Of a stretch of DNA of 64,000 nt, positions 34,654 through 42,193 are shown in pieces. A model generated the notes under the pieces. The model worked only from the letters and a program-made list of their open reading frames with translations, made no database searches and was not told the DNA's origin. The stretch covers positions 1,488,001 to 1,552,000 of the forward strand of contig NZ_OESG01000013.1 in NCBI RefSeq assembly GCF_900240945.1, written 5' to 3'. The first letter of the stretch is position 1. Each line of letters begins with the position of its first letter. A program made the position numbers and the translations under genes. This DNA is from Mycobacterium sp. 3519A. GTDB lineage: Bacteria > Actinomycetota > Actinomycetes > Mycobacteriales > Mycobacteriaceae.

Positions 34654-35318
34654 GTCGCACCGTGATCTGCGAGTCGGCCGCCGAGGCGGTCGACGGTATC
34701 CGCGACGGATCAACGGTTCTGGTGGGTGGATTCGGCATGGCCGGGATGCCCACCACGCTGATCGACGCATTGATCGAACAGGGCGCCCGCGATCTCACCA
34801 TCGTCAGCAACAACGCGGGTAACGGCGACACGGGTCTGGCCGCACTGCTGGCCGTGGCGCGTGTGTCCAAGGTGATCTGTTCCTTTCCTCGCCAATCGGA
34901 TTCGCACGTGTTCGACGCCCTGTACCGGCGCGGCGAGGTGGCCCTCGAAGTGGTGCCACAGGGCAGCCTCGCCGAACGCATGCGCGCCGCGGGTGCAGGC
35001 ATCGGTGCGTTCTACTGCCCGACGGGTGTCGGCACACTGCTGGCCGAGGACAAGGAGGTCCGCACCATCGACGGCAGGGACTATGTGCTGGAGTATCCGA
35101 TTCGCGGCGACGTCGCGCTGATCGGCGCCCACACCGGCGATCGGGCAGGCAATCTGGTGTACCGCAAGACCGCCCGCAACTTCGGTCCGGTGATGGCCAC
35201 CGCGGCCACGCTGACCATCGCGGAGGTGTCACACGTCGTCGACGTCGGTGCGATCGACCCGGAAACCGTCGTCACCCCAGGCATTTTCGTCGACCGCATC
35301 CTGGAGGTGCACCGGTGA
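34650..35318 (+). CDS. pcaI: 3-oxoadipate CoA-transferase subunit A
   Basis: 222 residues from a GTG overlapping the pcaL stop. A family I CoA-transferase alpha chain: the CoA-site motif LVGGFGMAGMPTTLIDAL near 27-44 and the conserved GAGIGAFYCPTGVGTLLAED segment. With PcaJ it transfers CoA from succinyl-CoA to 3-oxoadipate. Paralogues use acetoacetate, but position in the pca operon makes 3-oxoadipate the likely substrate. It overlaps pcaJ by GTGA. Confidence 0.92.
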   Translation: MSRTVICESAAEAVDGIRDGSTVLVGGFGMAGMPTTLIDALIEQGARDLTIVSNNAGNGDTGLAALLAVARVSKVICSFPRQSDSHVFDALYRRGEVALEVVPQGSLAERMRAAGAGIGAFYCPTGVGTLLAEDKEVRTIDGRDYVLEYPIRGDVALIGAHTGDRAGNLVYRKTARNFGPVMATAATLTIAEVSHVVDVGAIDPETVVTPGIFVDRILEVHR

Positions 35319-35956
35319 GCGCGCACGGCGAACCGCTCGGCCGCGAGGAACTCGCCGCCATCATCGCCCGCGACATCCCGGCAGGCTCGTATGTCAACCT
35401 CGGCATCGGCCAACCCACCCGTGTCGCCGACTACCTGCCCGCCGACGCCGGTATCGTGCTGCACACCGAGAACGGGATGCTCGGAATGGGCCGTGCGGCA
35501 ACCGGTGACGAAATCGATCCTGACCTGATCAACGCAGGCAAGATCGCCGTCACGGAGACGCCAGGCGCGTCCTACTTTCACCACGCGGACTCGTTCGCGA
35601 TGATGCGCGGCGGTCACATCGACGTCTGTGTACTCGGCGCGTTCCAGGTCAGTGTGCGCGGCGACCTGGCCAACTGGCATACCGGTGCACCCGGTGACAT
35701 CCCCGCTGTCGGCGGCGCAATGGATTTGGCGATCGGCGCGAAGAGCGTCTACGTGATGATGAACCTGTTCGCCAAGGACGGCGCGGCCAAACTCGTGCCG
35801 GCCTGTACGTACCCGCTGACCGGGTTGGCGTGTGTCCGGCGGGTGTACACCGACTACGCGATCTTCGAGATCGGGGAGTCCGGGGTGCGCGCGCGCGAGA
35901 CGTTCGGCATCGGCATGGACGAATTGGCAGACCGGATGAGCATCGAATTGCGTTAG
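35315..35956 (+). CDS. pcaJ: 3-oxoadipate CoA-transferase subunit B
   Basis: 213 residues from a GTG. The beta chain carries the catalytic glutamate E52 in VLHTENGMLGMG, which forms the glutamyl-CoA intermediate. SYVNLGIGQPTRVADYLP and HTGAPGDIPAVGGAMDLAIG are further family motifs. It completes the conversion to 3-oxoadipyl-CoA. No thiolase (pcaF) follows, so the last step must be supplied elsewhere. The operon ends here, 4 bases before the convergent TauE-like gene. Confidence 0.93.
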   Translation: MSAHGEPLGREELAAIIARDIPAGSYVNLGIGQPTRVADYLPADAGIVLHTENGMLGMGRAATGDEIDPDLINAGKIAVTETPGASYFHHADSFAMMRGGHIDVCVLGAFQVSVRGDLANWHTGAPGDIPAVGGAMDLAIGAKSVYVMMNLFAKDGAAKLVPACTYPLTGLACVRRVYTDYAIFEIGESGVRARETFGIGMDELADRMSIELR

Positions 35957-35960
35957 CTGC

Positions 35961-36716
35961 CTAGGCGTAGGCGTCGATGCCGAGCTTGACGGCCAGCGCG
36001 ACGCCCGCGATGCCGATCACGGCGCGCAGCGGCGTCGCAGGCGCATGCCGCACCACGATCGGACCCAGGCGTGAACCGACCAGGCATCCAACGCCTAGCG
36101 CGAGCACCGCGGCCCAGTGCACGGGGGCCAGCGCCGCGAACACCAGCGCCGCCACACCGTTGGCGATCCCGAGGATCACGTTCTTGCCCGCATTGGCGTG
36201 CGCCAGTGTGGCGTGGCCGACACGCAACAGCAGCGCGAGCAGCAGCACACCCGCGGCAGCGCCGAAATAGCCGCCGTAGATACAGATGACAAAGATGGCG
36301 CCGGCCTCGAGCAGCGTCGCGACCGTGTGGCGCCGGTGATCGGCGATGCGGGTCTGCTGATTGCCGCGACGCGGAATCAGGATCGCAAGCGACGCCAACC
36401 CGAGGAGGATCGGCACCACCTTCTCGAAGCCGTCCGCCGGAGTGGACAACAGCAGCGCGGCGCCCGCCGCGCCTGCGAGTGCGGCCACCGGCGCGATGCG
36501 GGCGATCCACTTACCCTGACCCTCGAGTTCCGGTCGCGATCCCAACACCGACCCGACACCGTTGAACACCAGCGCAACCGTGTTGGTGACGTTGGCCGCC
36601 ACCGGCGGCAACCCGACGAGCAGAAGCGCCGGATAGGTGGCCACCGAGGCGAGGCCGGCGATGCTGCCGGTGAGCCCGCCCAGCACGCCCGCTCCGCCGA
36701 GGAATAGCCAGTCCAC
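35961..36716 (-). CDS. TauE/SafE-family membrane permease
   Basis: 251 residues, eight membrane segments in two repeats. GAGVLGGLTGSIAGLASVATYPALLLVGLPPVAANVTN is the first half, carrying the conserved Gly- and Pro-rich turn and the ANVTNTVAL motif, and HANAGKNVILGIANG is the matching second-half motif. The family is annotated as sulfite, sulfonate or organo-acid exporters, but substrates are mostly unproven. It is convergent with pcaJ and divergent from the DHA2 exporter. I see nothing tying it to the pca pathway. Confidence 0.82.
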   Translation of the reverse strand: MDWLFLGGAGVLGGLTGSIAGLASVATYPALLLVGLPPVAANVTNTVALVFNGVGSVLGSRPELEGQGKWIARIAPVAALAGAAGAALLLSTPADGFEKVVPILLGLASLAILIPRRGNQQTRIADHRRHTVATLLEAGAIFVICIYGGYFGAAAGVLLLALLLRVGHATLAHANAGKNVILGIANGVAALVFAALAPVHWAAVLALGVGCLVGSRLGPIVVRHAPATPLRAVIGIAGVALAVKLGIDAYA

Positions 36717-36763
36717 GGCAGATACCTGACTATGCGTGCGCGTCCAATGTCAATTCGAGAACT

Positions 36764-36784
36764 ATGGACCGACAATTGGTCCAT
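36764..36784. promoter_or_regulatory. Perfect inverted repeat upstream of the DHA2 exporter
   Basis: ATGGACC (36764-36770) and GGTCCAT (36778-36784) are perfect 7-bp arms with a 7-base spacer, the shape of a TetR- or MarR-type operator. It lies 28 bases ahead of the likely exporter start and 48 bases from the divergent TauE start. Exporters of this family are often repressed by such regulators. None is encoded next to it. Confidence 0.6.
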
Positions 36785-36811
36785 CAGCCCATCGCGGTTA
36801 CCATCGGAGGA

Positions 36812-38320
36812 ATGGTGTTGAGCCGCCGGCGGAAGTTTCTGGTGCTCGGCATCTGCTGTATGAGCGTGCTGATCGTCAGCATGGACACCACGATCGTCAA
36901 CGTCGCGTTGCCGTCGATCAGTGAAGAGTTCGACGCCCCGATCTCCGCGTTGCAGTGGACCATCGACGCGTACGTCGTCGTGCTCGCCAGTTTCCTGTTG
37001 CTGTCCGGGTCGACCGCGGATCGGGTCGGTCGGCGCCGCACCTTCCAGATCGGGCTGACGATCTTCGTCGGCGCATCACTGCTGTGCAGCCTGGCCCCGT
37101 CGGTGGGTTGGCTGGTCGCCTTCCGGATGCTGCAGGCGCTCGGCGGATCGATGCTCAATCCGGTGGCGATGTCGATCATCACCAACGTCTTCACCGAACC
37201 ACGCGACCGTGCCCGCGCGATCGGCCTCTGGGGCGGCGTGTTGGGGATCGGCATCGCTGTCGGTCCGCTTGTCGGCGGCATGCTCGTCGAACTGGTCGAC
37301 TGGCGGGCCATCTTCTGGATCAACTTGCCGATAGGAGCGGTCGCGCTGGGCGCCGCGGCGCTGTTCGTTCCGGAATCCCGCTCACCGCGACCGCGCCGGA
37401 TCGATCCGATCGGCCAGGTGGCGATGGTGGTGCTGTTGGCCAGTTGCGTCTACGCCATCATCGAGGGGCCGCATGCGGGTTGGGCTTCTGTGCAGACGCT
37501 TTCGCTGTTCGGCCTCGCTGTCGCCGCGCTCACCGTGCTGTTGATCCACGAACCGCGGCGCACCGACCCGCTGATCGAACTGCGGTTTTTCCGCAGTGTG
37601 CCGTTCGCCGGTGCGACGCTGATTGCGATCTGCGCCTTCGGTGCGTTCGGCGGTTTCCTGTTCATGAACACCCTTTACCTGCAGACGATTCGCGGGTTGT
37701 CGCCGATGCAGGCGGGCCTGTGCACCGTGCCGCTCGGCCTGACTGTGCTGCTGTGTTCGCCGTTGTCCGGCCGTGCCGTCGGCAGATTCGGCCCTCGGCC
37801 ATCCTTGCTGCTTGCCGGAACGATGATCTGCATCGGCGCGACCATGCTGTTGTTCCTGCGCGTGCACACTCCGCTGGGTTTCGTGCTGGCCAGCTACCTC
37901 GCCTTCGGTGTGGGGCAGGGCACGGTGAACGCGCCGATCACCAACACCGCGGTATCGGGGATGCCACGCAGCCATGCAGGGGTGGCCGCCGCGGTCGCGA
38001 CGACGAGTCGCAACATCGGCACCAGCCTCGGGGTCGCGATCGTCGGATCGATTCTGAGCTCGCACATTTCGGCTATGAACGCGTCGGCGTTCATCGCCGC
38101 GACCCGTCCGGCATTGGTTGTGATCGTCGGTTTCGGTTTGATGGTCTTCGTCGTCGGCGCGGCCACCACCGGTGCGAGGGCGCGGCGCACGACACAACGG
38201 ATCGCCTATTTGTTCCCTGAGGGTGAGTCAGCGTGTGCCCTGGGCGGCGACCTCGGCGATACCCGCCGCGGCGCGCACCGGATCGAGGTAAACGCCGCCG
38301 GGCACCAACGGCCGCAATGA
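36812..38320 (+). CDS. DHA2-family MFS drug exporter (EmrB/QacA type)
   Basis: 502 residues from the ATG at 36812. GGAGGA at 36806-36811 sits so close that the GTG at 36815 or TTG at 36818 may be the true start. A longer frame from 36764 would begin inside the operator. It has fourteen membrane segments, with motif A DRVGRRRTFQIG near 70, motif C GVLGIGIAVGPLVGGM near 145-160, and the DHA2-typical MDTTIVNVALPSIS in helix 1. It exports hydrophobic compounds with the proton gradient. Its 3' end overlaps the convergent phosphoglycerate mutase gene by 93 bases, an unusually long overlap. Confidence 0.87.
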   Translation: MVLSRRRKFLVLGICCMSVLIVSMDTTIVNVALPSISEEFDAPISALQWTIDAYVVVLASFLLLSGSTADRVGRRRTFQIGLTIFVGASLLCSLAPSVGWLVAFRMLQALGGSMLNPVAMSIITNVFTEPRDRARAIGLWGGVLGIGIAVGPLVGGMLVELVDWRAIFWINLPIGAVALGAAALFVPESRSPRPRRIDPIGQVAMVVLLASCVYAIIEGPHAGWASVQTLSLFGLAVAALTVLLIHEPRRTDPLIELRFFRSVPFAGATLIAICAFGAFGGFLFMNTLYLQTIRGLSPMQAGLCTVPLGLTVLLCSPLSGRAVGRFGPRPSLLLAGTMICIGATMLLFLRVHTPLGFVLASYLAFGVGQGTVNAPITNTAVSGMPRSHAGVAAAVATTSRNIGTSLGVAIVGSILSSHISAMNASAFIAATRPALVVIVGFGLMVFVVGAATTGARARRTTQRIAYLFPEGESACALGGDLGDTRRGAHRIEVNAAGHQRPQ

Positions 38321-38974
38321 ATCGTCGAGGTCATAGCGCAGCGGGACTCCAGTGGGAATGTGCAGCGCGCTCACCTGCTGCGGTGTCAGACCGTCCAGAT
38401 GCATGCACATCGCCCGAAGCGAATTGCCATGCGCCACTACCAGGGTGGCGTGTCCTGCCGAGAGATCCGCGGCGATCGCGTCCTGCCAGTACGGCACGAG
38501 CCTGCGGCGCACCGCCGCCAGCGACTCGGTGGCGGGCAGTTCGTGCGCAGGCAACGCGGCATAACGCGGGTCCTGGCGGGGATGCTGCGGATGATCAGGG
38601 CTCAGCGCGGGCGGGGCCAGGTGATACGACCGTCGCCAGTCGGCGTAGATCTGTGCGCCGAACTCCCTGCGGACGTCGCTGCGGCGCCTGCCCTGCAACG
38701 CGCCGTAGTGGCGCTCGTTGAGTCGCCAGCTCCGTCGCACCGGAATGCCCGAATCGATCTCGGCGACAACGATATCGGCGGTCTCGACCGCGCGGGTCAG
38801 CAACGAGGTGTGCACGGTGCCGACGGAGATGCCCGCATCGCGGATCAAAGTGCCCGCCGCGGCGGCCTGATCACGGCCACGGTTGGTCAGCCCGAAGTCG
38901 AGCCAGCCGCCGAACACGTCGTCGGCGTTGGCGGTGCTCTCGCCGTGCCGGAGCAGCACCAGAACGCGGCTCAT
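38228..38974 (-). CDS. 2,3-bisphosphoglycerate-dependent phosphoglycerate mutase family protein
   Basis: 248 residues, like GpmA (about 250). The phosphohistidine motif LLRHGESTAN is at 8-17 (H10), GWLDFGLTNRG near 23-33, RSWRLNERHYGALQGRRRSD near 83-102, and the second histidine is in VVAHGNSLRAMCMHL near 180. Active-site residues for mutase activity are all present. It starts by ATGA overlap with rpiB, suggesting sugar-phosphate metabolism rather than the housekeeping glycolytic gene. Which of the two roles it has is not decided by the sequence. Confidence 0.82.
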   Translation of the reverse strand: MSRVLVLLRHGESTANADDVFGGWLDFGLTNRGRDQAAAAGTLIRDAGISVGTVHTSLLTRAVETADIVVAEIDSGIPVRRSWRLNERHYGALQGRRRSDVRREFGAQIYADWRRSYHLAPPALSPDHPQHPRQDPRYAALPAHELPATESLAAVRRRLVPYWQDAIAADLSAGHATLVVAHGNSLRAMCMHLDGLTPQQVSALHIPTGVPLRYDLDDSLRPLVPGGVYLDPVRAAAGIAEVAAQGTR

Positions 38975-39426
38975 ACCAGTGATTCCCCTCGTTCGAGTGC
39001 GCTGATCTGATCCACCCGCAACTGGTGGCGGCCGCCTTTGAACGCGGTGGTGAGCCACACCTGCAGGATGCGCTCGGCCAGGTCGGGGGCGACCACCTTG
39101 GCGCCCATCACCAGGACGTTGGCGTCGTTGTGGGCCCGCGCGATCTCGGCGGTGAAGACGCAGTGACACAGGGCGGCCCGCACGCCGGCAATTTTGTTCG
39201 CCGCGATCTGTTCACCGCAGCCGCTGCCGCCGAGGATCACGCCGAAGTCGTCGTCGCCGCCGACCACTCGGGATCCGACGTCCGCGCACAGCGGTGGGTA
39301 GTCGGCGATCTCGCCGGCGTCGTGTACTCCGCGATCGTCGACCTGGTGCCCGCGTTCGCGCAGCCACGCCGCAAGGCGCGACTTCATCGATACGGCGTTG
39401 TGGTCGGCGGCGATCGCGATGCGCAT
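38971..39426 (-). CDS. Ribose-5-phosphate isomerase B family protein
   Basis: 151 residues, the RpiB/LacAB fold. IAIAADHNAVSMKSRL at the N-terminus, the substrate/base region VILGGSGCGEQIAANK near 64-79 with the catalytic cysteine, and ARAHNDANVLVMGAKVV. It interconverts ribose-5-P and ribulose-5-P, and relatives act on allose-6-P or tetronate-derived phosphates. Coupled to the mutase gene and divergent from ferredoxin, with two TGGTNNNACCA sites between. The second-copy look and the operator suggest a catabolic isomerase. That is inference. Confidence 0.82.
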   Translation of the reverse strand: MRIAIAADHNAVSMKSRLAAWLRERGHQVDDRGVHDAGEIADYPPLCADVGSRVVGGDDDFGVILGGSGCGEQIAANKIAGVRAALCHCVFTAEIARAHNDANVLVMGAKVVAPDLAERILQVWLTTAFKGGRHQLRVDQISALERGESLV

Positions 39427-39466
39427 GTGTCGGTCCTAGAGGTCGCAACATCCAAGCAGTGGCCTT

Positions 39467-39479
39467 ATGGTAACACCAT
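39467..39479. promoter_or_regulatory. ATGGT-N3-ACCAT operator (rpiB side)
   Basis: ATGGTAACACCAT is a perfect palindrome 41 bases upstream of the rpiB start. GGCC blocks on both sides lengthen the symmetry. On the minus strand TACCAT within it could be a -10 box. The pattern TGGT-N3-ACCA is that of FadR-type GntR regulators. Confidence 0.6.
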
Positions 39480-39513
39480 AGGCCTTGAGCTACCCGTCCG
39501 TCGTCAGCTAAGG

Positions 39514-39530
39514 TAGAATGGTTAGACCAT
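39514..39530 (+). promoter_or_regulatory. Ferredoxin promoter -10 with overlapping ATGGT-N3-ACCAT operator
   Basis: TAGAAT (39514-39519) is a good -10 hexamer and runs directly into the palindrome ATGGTTAGACCAT (39518-39530), whose centre lies 51 bases from the centre of the rpiB-side site, about five helical turns. A bound dimer here would block RNA polymerase. The ferredoxin ATG is at 39552 with TGGAGA upstream. Confidence 0.6.
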
Positions 39531-39551
39531 CACTTCAGTCCTGGAGATTGC

Positions 39552-39872
39552 ATGCCGAAGGTCGTCTTCATCACCCTCGACGGTGCCCAGCGCGTCGTCG
39601 ACGCCAATGCCGGTGAGTCGGTCATGTCCGTCGCCGTGCGCAACGGTATCCCCGGCATCATCGGCGAATGCGGGGGCAACTGCAGTTGCGCCACCTGCCA
39701 CGTCTACGTCGACGACGAGTTCGCGTCGAGAGTCGGTGGCGCGAAGGACATGGAGGACGACCTTCTCGACCTCGGCGTCGCGGACCGACGGCAGACCAGC
39801 AGGCTGTCCTGCCAGATCGCGGTAACCGACGCGCTCGACGGCCTCACCGTCCACGTGCCCGCGGAGCAGTGA
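39552..39872 (+). CDS. [2Fe-2S] ferredoxin (adrenodoxin/putidaredoxin type)
   Basis: 106 residues. The cluster ligands fit C40-x5-C46-x2-C49 ... C87 (GECGGNCSCATCH and RLSCQIAV), the vertebrate/putidaredoxin-type spacing, with an extra cysteine at 44. An acidic patch KDMEDDLLDLG near 65-75 is the usual docking surface. Such ferredoxins pass single electrons to P450s or Rieske oxygenases. It is followed at once by its reductase and carries two putative GntR-type sites upstream, so it probably serves a regulated catabolic oxygenase, not encoded nearby. Confidence 0.92.
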   Translation: MPKVVFITLDGAQRVVDANAGESVMSVAVRNGIPGIIGECGGNCSCATCHVYVDDEFASRVGGAKDMEDDLLDLGVADRRQTSRLSCQIAVTDALDGLTVHVPAEQ

Positions 39873-39874
39873 CG

Positions 39875-41128
39875 ATGCCGGCGGGCACCCTGATCATCGG
39901 GGCCAGTCAAGCGGGGCTGCAATTGGCGGTGTCGCTGCGCGATGCGGGTTCGACCGACCCGATCACCCTCGTCGGCGCCGAACCGTACGCGCCGTATCAA
40001 CGGCCGCCGTTGTCGAAGGCCTATCTGCACGGCAACACCGAACTCGAGCAGCTGTGGCTGCGGGCCCCGGAGGTGCTTGCCGGGCAAGGCATCACGTTGA
40101 TCACCGGCGAACGCGTCGAGAAGGTCGATCTGTACGCCGGTGGCCCACCGGGAACGGCGAGGACCGCCAGCGGGCGAGTACTCGACTTCGATCGGCTGGC
40201 GCTGACGGTCGGCGCGCGACCGCGGCAACTGACCGTGCCCGGTGCCAATCTCGACGGCGTCACCTATCTGCGCACCGCCGACGACGCGACGGTGCTGCGT
40301 GCGCTGCAGTCCGACGCCGAGTCGGTGGTGGTGATCGGCGGCGGCTTCATCGGACTCGAGGCCGCCGCGGTCGCCCGCACGCAGGGGAAGACGGTGACCG
40401 TCGTCGAGGCGGCCGACCGGCTGATCGGTCGCGCGGTGGCGCCAGTGGTGTCGGAGTTCTACCGCGACGCCCACATCGGCCGCGGCGTCGACGTCCGGAT
40501 CGGCACGAAGGTGATTTCCCTTGGCGGCAAGCACAACCGGGTGCAGGTCGTCACGCTGGCCGACGGCAGCCAGATCCCCGCGGATCTGGTGATCGTCGGC
40601 ATCGGCGTCGAACCGTGCACCGAACTGGCGCACCAACTCGGGCTCGCGTCCGCGGGCGGCATCGTCGTGGACAGGTTCGCCCGCACGAGCAATCCCACCG
40701 TGGTCGCCGCGGGCGACTGCACGGTACAGCCCCACCCACTCACCGGCGAGGGCCGGGTGCGGCTGGAATCGGTGCAGAACGCGATCAGTCAGGCCAAGAC
40801 CGCGGCGGCGACCCTGATTGGCCAACGGGTACCGAACGAGGCCGTGCCGTGGTTCTGGTCGGACCAGTACGACCTCAAACTTCAAATCGCAGGCCTGTCA
40901 GCGGGACACGACGAGTACGTGGTGCGCGGCGACATCGCAGGCGAGTCCTTCTCGGTGCTGTACTACCGCGACGGCGCGCTCCTGGCGGTGGACGCCGTCA
41001 ACATGCCGGGTGACTACATGGCGGTCCGCAAGGCGCTCAGCGTGGGCGCGACCATACATGCCGGCGCCGCGGCGGACAGCACGGTCGCGCTGCGTGAACT
41101 GATCGTTCCGCAGGCGATCGGCGCCTAG
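39875..41128 (+). CDS. FAD-dependent ferredoxin reductase
   Basis: 417 residues from the ATG at 39875. A GTG at 39869 overlapping the ferredoxin stop is an alternative. Two dinucleotide folds: FAD-site LIIGASQAGLQLA at the N-terminus and NAD-site VVVIGGGFIGLEAAAVA near 150. The second FAD motif VVAAGDCTVQP is near 276. The C-terminal domain with VPWFWSDQYDLKLQIAG is typical of the rubredoxin/putidaredoxin reductase family. It reduces the ferredoxin upstream with NAD(P)H. The gene ends 4 bases before a large hairpin. Confidence 0.92.
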   Translation: MPAGTLIIGASQAGLQLAVSLRDAGSTDPITLVGAEPYAPYQRPPLSKAYLHGNTELEQLWLRAPEVLAGQGITLITGERVEKVDLYAGGPPGTARTASGRVLDFDRLALTVGARPRQLTVPGANLDGVTYLRTADDATVLRALQSDAESVVVIGGGFIGLEAAAVARTQGKTVTVVEAADRLIGRAVAPVVSEFYRDAHIGRGVDVRIGTKVISLGGKHNRVQVVTLADGSQIPADLVIVGIGVEPCTELAHQLGLASAGGIVVDRFARTSNPTVVAAGDCTVQPHPLTGEGRVRLESVQNAISQAKTAAATLIGQRVPNEAVPWFWSDQYDLKLQIAGLSAGHDEYVVRGDIAGESFSVLYYRDGALLAVDAVNMPGDYMAVRKALSVGATIHAGAAADSTVALRELIVPQAIGA

Positions 41129-41132
41129 CCGG

Positions 41133-41193
41133 CGCGAGGCTGTAGTTACCGCGAGGAAGTGCGAGTGAGTCGCACGCTAACTACAGCCTCGCG
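41133..41193. terminator. Nested 16-bp inverted repeat filling a convergent intergenic gap
   Basis: CGCGAGGCTGTAGTTA (41133-41148) pairs perfectly with TAACTACAGCCTCGCG (41178-41193). Inside the 29-base loop GTGCGA and TCGCAC form a second, smaller hairpin (41160-41176). The structure occupies the whole 67-base gap between the reductase stop (41128) and the stop of the convergent decarboxylase-family gene (41196). It may terminate both genes. It also looks like a mobile or repeated intergenic palindrome. Confidence 0.7.
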
Positions 41194-41195
41194 GA

Positions 41196-42107
41196 TCACT
41201 CGACGTCGGCGAACATCTCGTCGAGGTGGACGGGACGGGTCAAGATCCGTTGCGCCATGGCGAATTCCATCAACTGCTCGAGCATCGGGCGGTTCGCTTC
41301 GACGCCGTAGGGCAGCGGATCGGCTCCGGTCAGTTGCAGCACCGGCGAAAGCACGCGATCGGTGACGACGCCGTCGCGCAACTGGGCGACGTAGCGTTGT
41401 TTGGCCTCGCTAAACGCGTCGAACACCGCGCGCGCCACCTTCGGATAGCGCTGCAGCACGGAGTCTTTCACCACGATCAGATGGTTGATCGGGTAGAAGG
41501 CGCGCTCACGCAGGGCGCGGATGGCGGCGTCGTCCGGGTCTGGAATCAGCGGTGCGACGTCGGGGTGCTGCACGTCGACACCGATCACGGCGTCGATCTC
41601 GTTGTTGATCAGCATGTCCGCGAGGTCGCCGGTGGCCGGTTCCACGTTGGCGGGCGGCACGTACGACGCCACATGCTCGTCGCCGGACAGCACCCACCGC
41701 ACACTCTGCAGGTCGACGCCGAACTCGCTGGCGAGGATGCCGCGGGCCCAGACGCCGGTGGTCACGGTGTAACCCCGGTTGACCCCGACGCGGCGACCCT
41801 CGAGGTCCTTCGGGTCGCGGATGCCCGACTTGGTGTTGTACCGGATCGCGCCGTGGTGGAAGCCTCGCACCAGGAAGATCGGCAGCGCCGTGAACGCGAC
41901 GCCGTGCTCACGCGCGGTCAGATAGGTGGTCAGCGCCATCTCGCTGACGTCGAATTCCAGCGAGCGCACCATCCGGCGAAACCCCTTGACCAACACCGGA
42001 ATCTCCTCGAAGGCAAACGAGAAGCCCGTCGGGGTCACCGAGCCGTCCTTGAGCGCCTGGTTGGCCCCCTGGGTTCGGGTGACTGTGGTCAACACAGGTT
42101 CAGCCAT
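41196..42107 (-). CDS. 4,5-dihydroxyphthalate decarboxylase / NMT1-like family protein (paralogue 1)
   Basis: 303 residues from the ATG at 42107, which has GGAGGG eight bases upstream. No signal peptide, so cytoplasmic despite its solute-binding-protein fold. TRTQGANQALKDGSV at the N-terminus and SLEFDVSEMALTTYLTARE near 53-71 match the family of 4,5-dihydroxyphthalate decarboxylase. DLEGRRVGVNRGYTVTTGVWARGIL is the second shared block. It is about 25 residues shorter than the paralogue at 45034, especially at the C-terminus. Divergent from the zinc dehydrogenase-ligK-ligJ operon, so probably part of the same pathway. Whether it decarboxylates or only binds a ligand is open. Confidence 0.72.
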   Translation of the reverse strand: MAEPVLTTVTRTQGANQALKDGSVTPTGFSFAFEEIPVLVKGFRRMVRSLEFDVSEMALTTYLTAREHGVAFTALPIFLVRGFHHGAIRYNTKSGIRDPKDLEGRRVGVNRGYTVTTGVWARGILASEFGVDLQSVRWVLSGDEHVASYVPPANVEPATGDLADMLINNEIDAVIGVDVQHPDVAPLIPDPDDAAIRALRERAFYPINHLIVVKDSVLQRYPKVARAVFDAFSEAKQRYVAQLRDGVVTDRVLSPVLQLTGADPLPYGVEANRPMLEQLMEFAMAQRILTRPVHLDEMFADVE

Positions 42108-42152
42108 CGTTGGCCCTCCGTCCCTGGTCGTCGCGACCGCGGTTTGGTACAT

Positions 42153-42163
42153 TGGCATGACCA
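42153..42163. promoter_or_regulatory. TGGC-N3-ACCA operator-like site
   Basis: TGGCATGACCA matches the TGGT-N3-ACCA pattern at all but one half-site base. It is embedded in a longer dyad TGGCAT (42153-42158) / ATGCCA (42166-42171). It lies midway in the 86-base divergent spacer between paralogue 1 (start 42107) and the zinc dehydrogenase (42194, AAGGAG upstream). Confidence 0.45.
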
Positions 42164-42193
42164 TAATGCCATACGGGCCGACGAAGGAGACAG

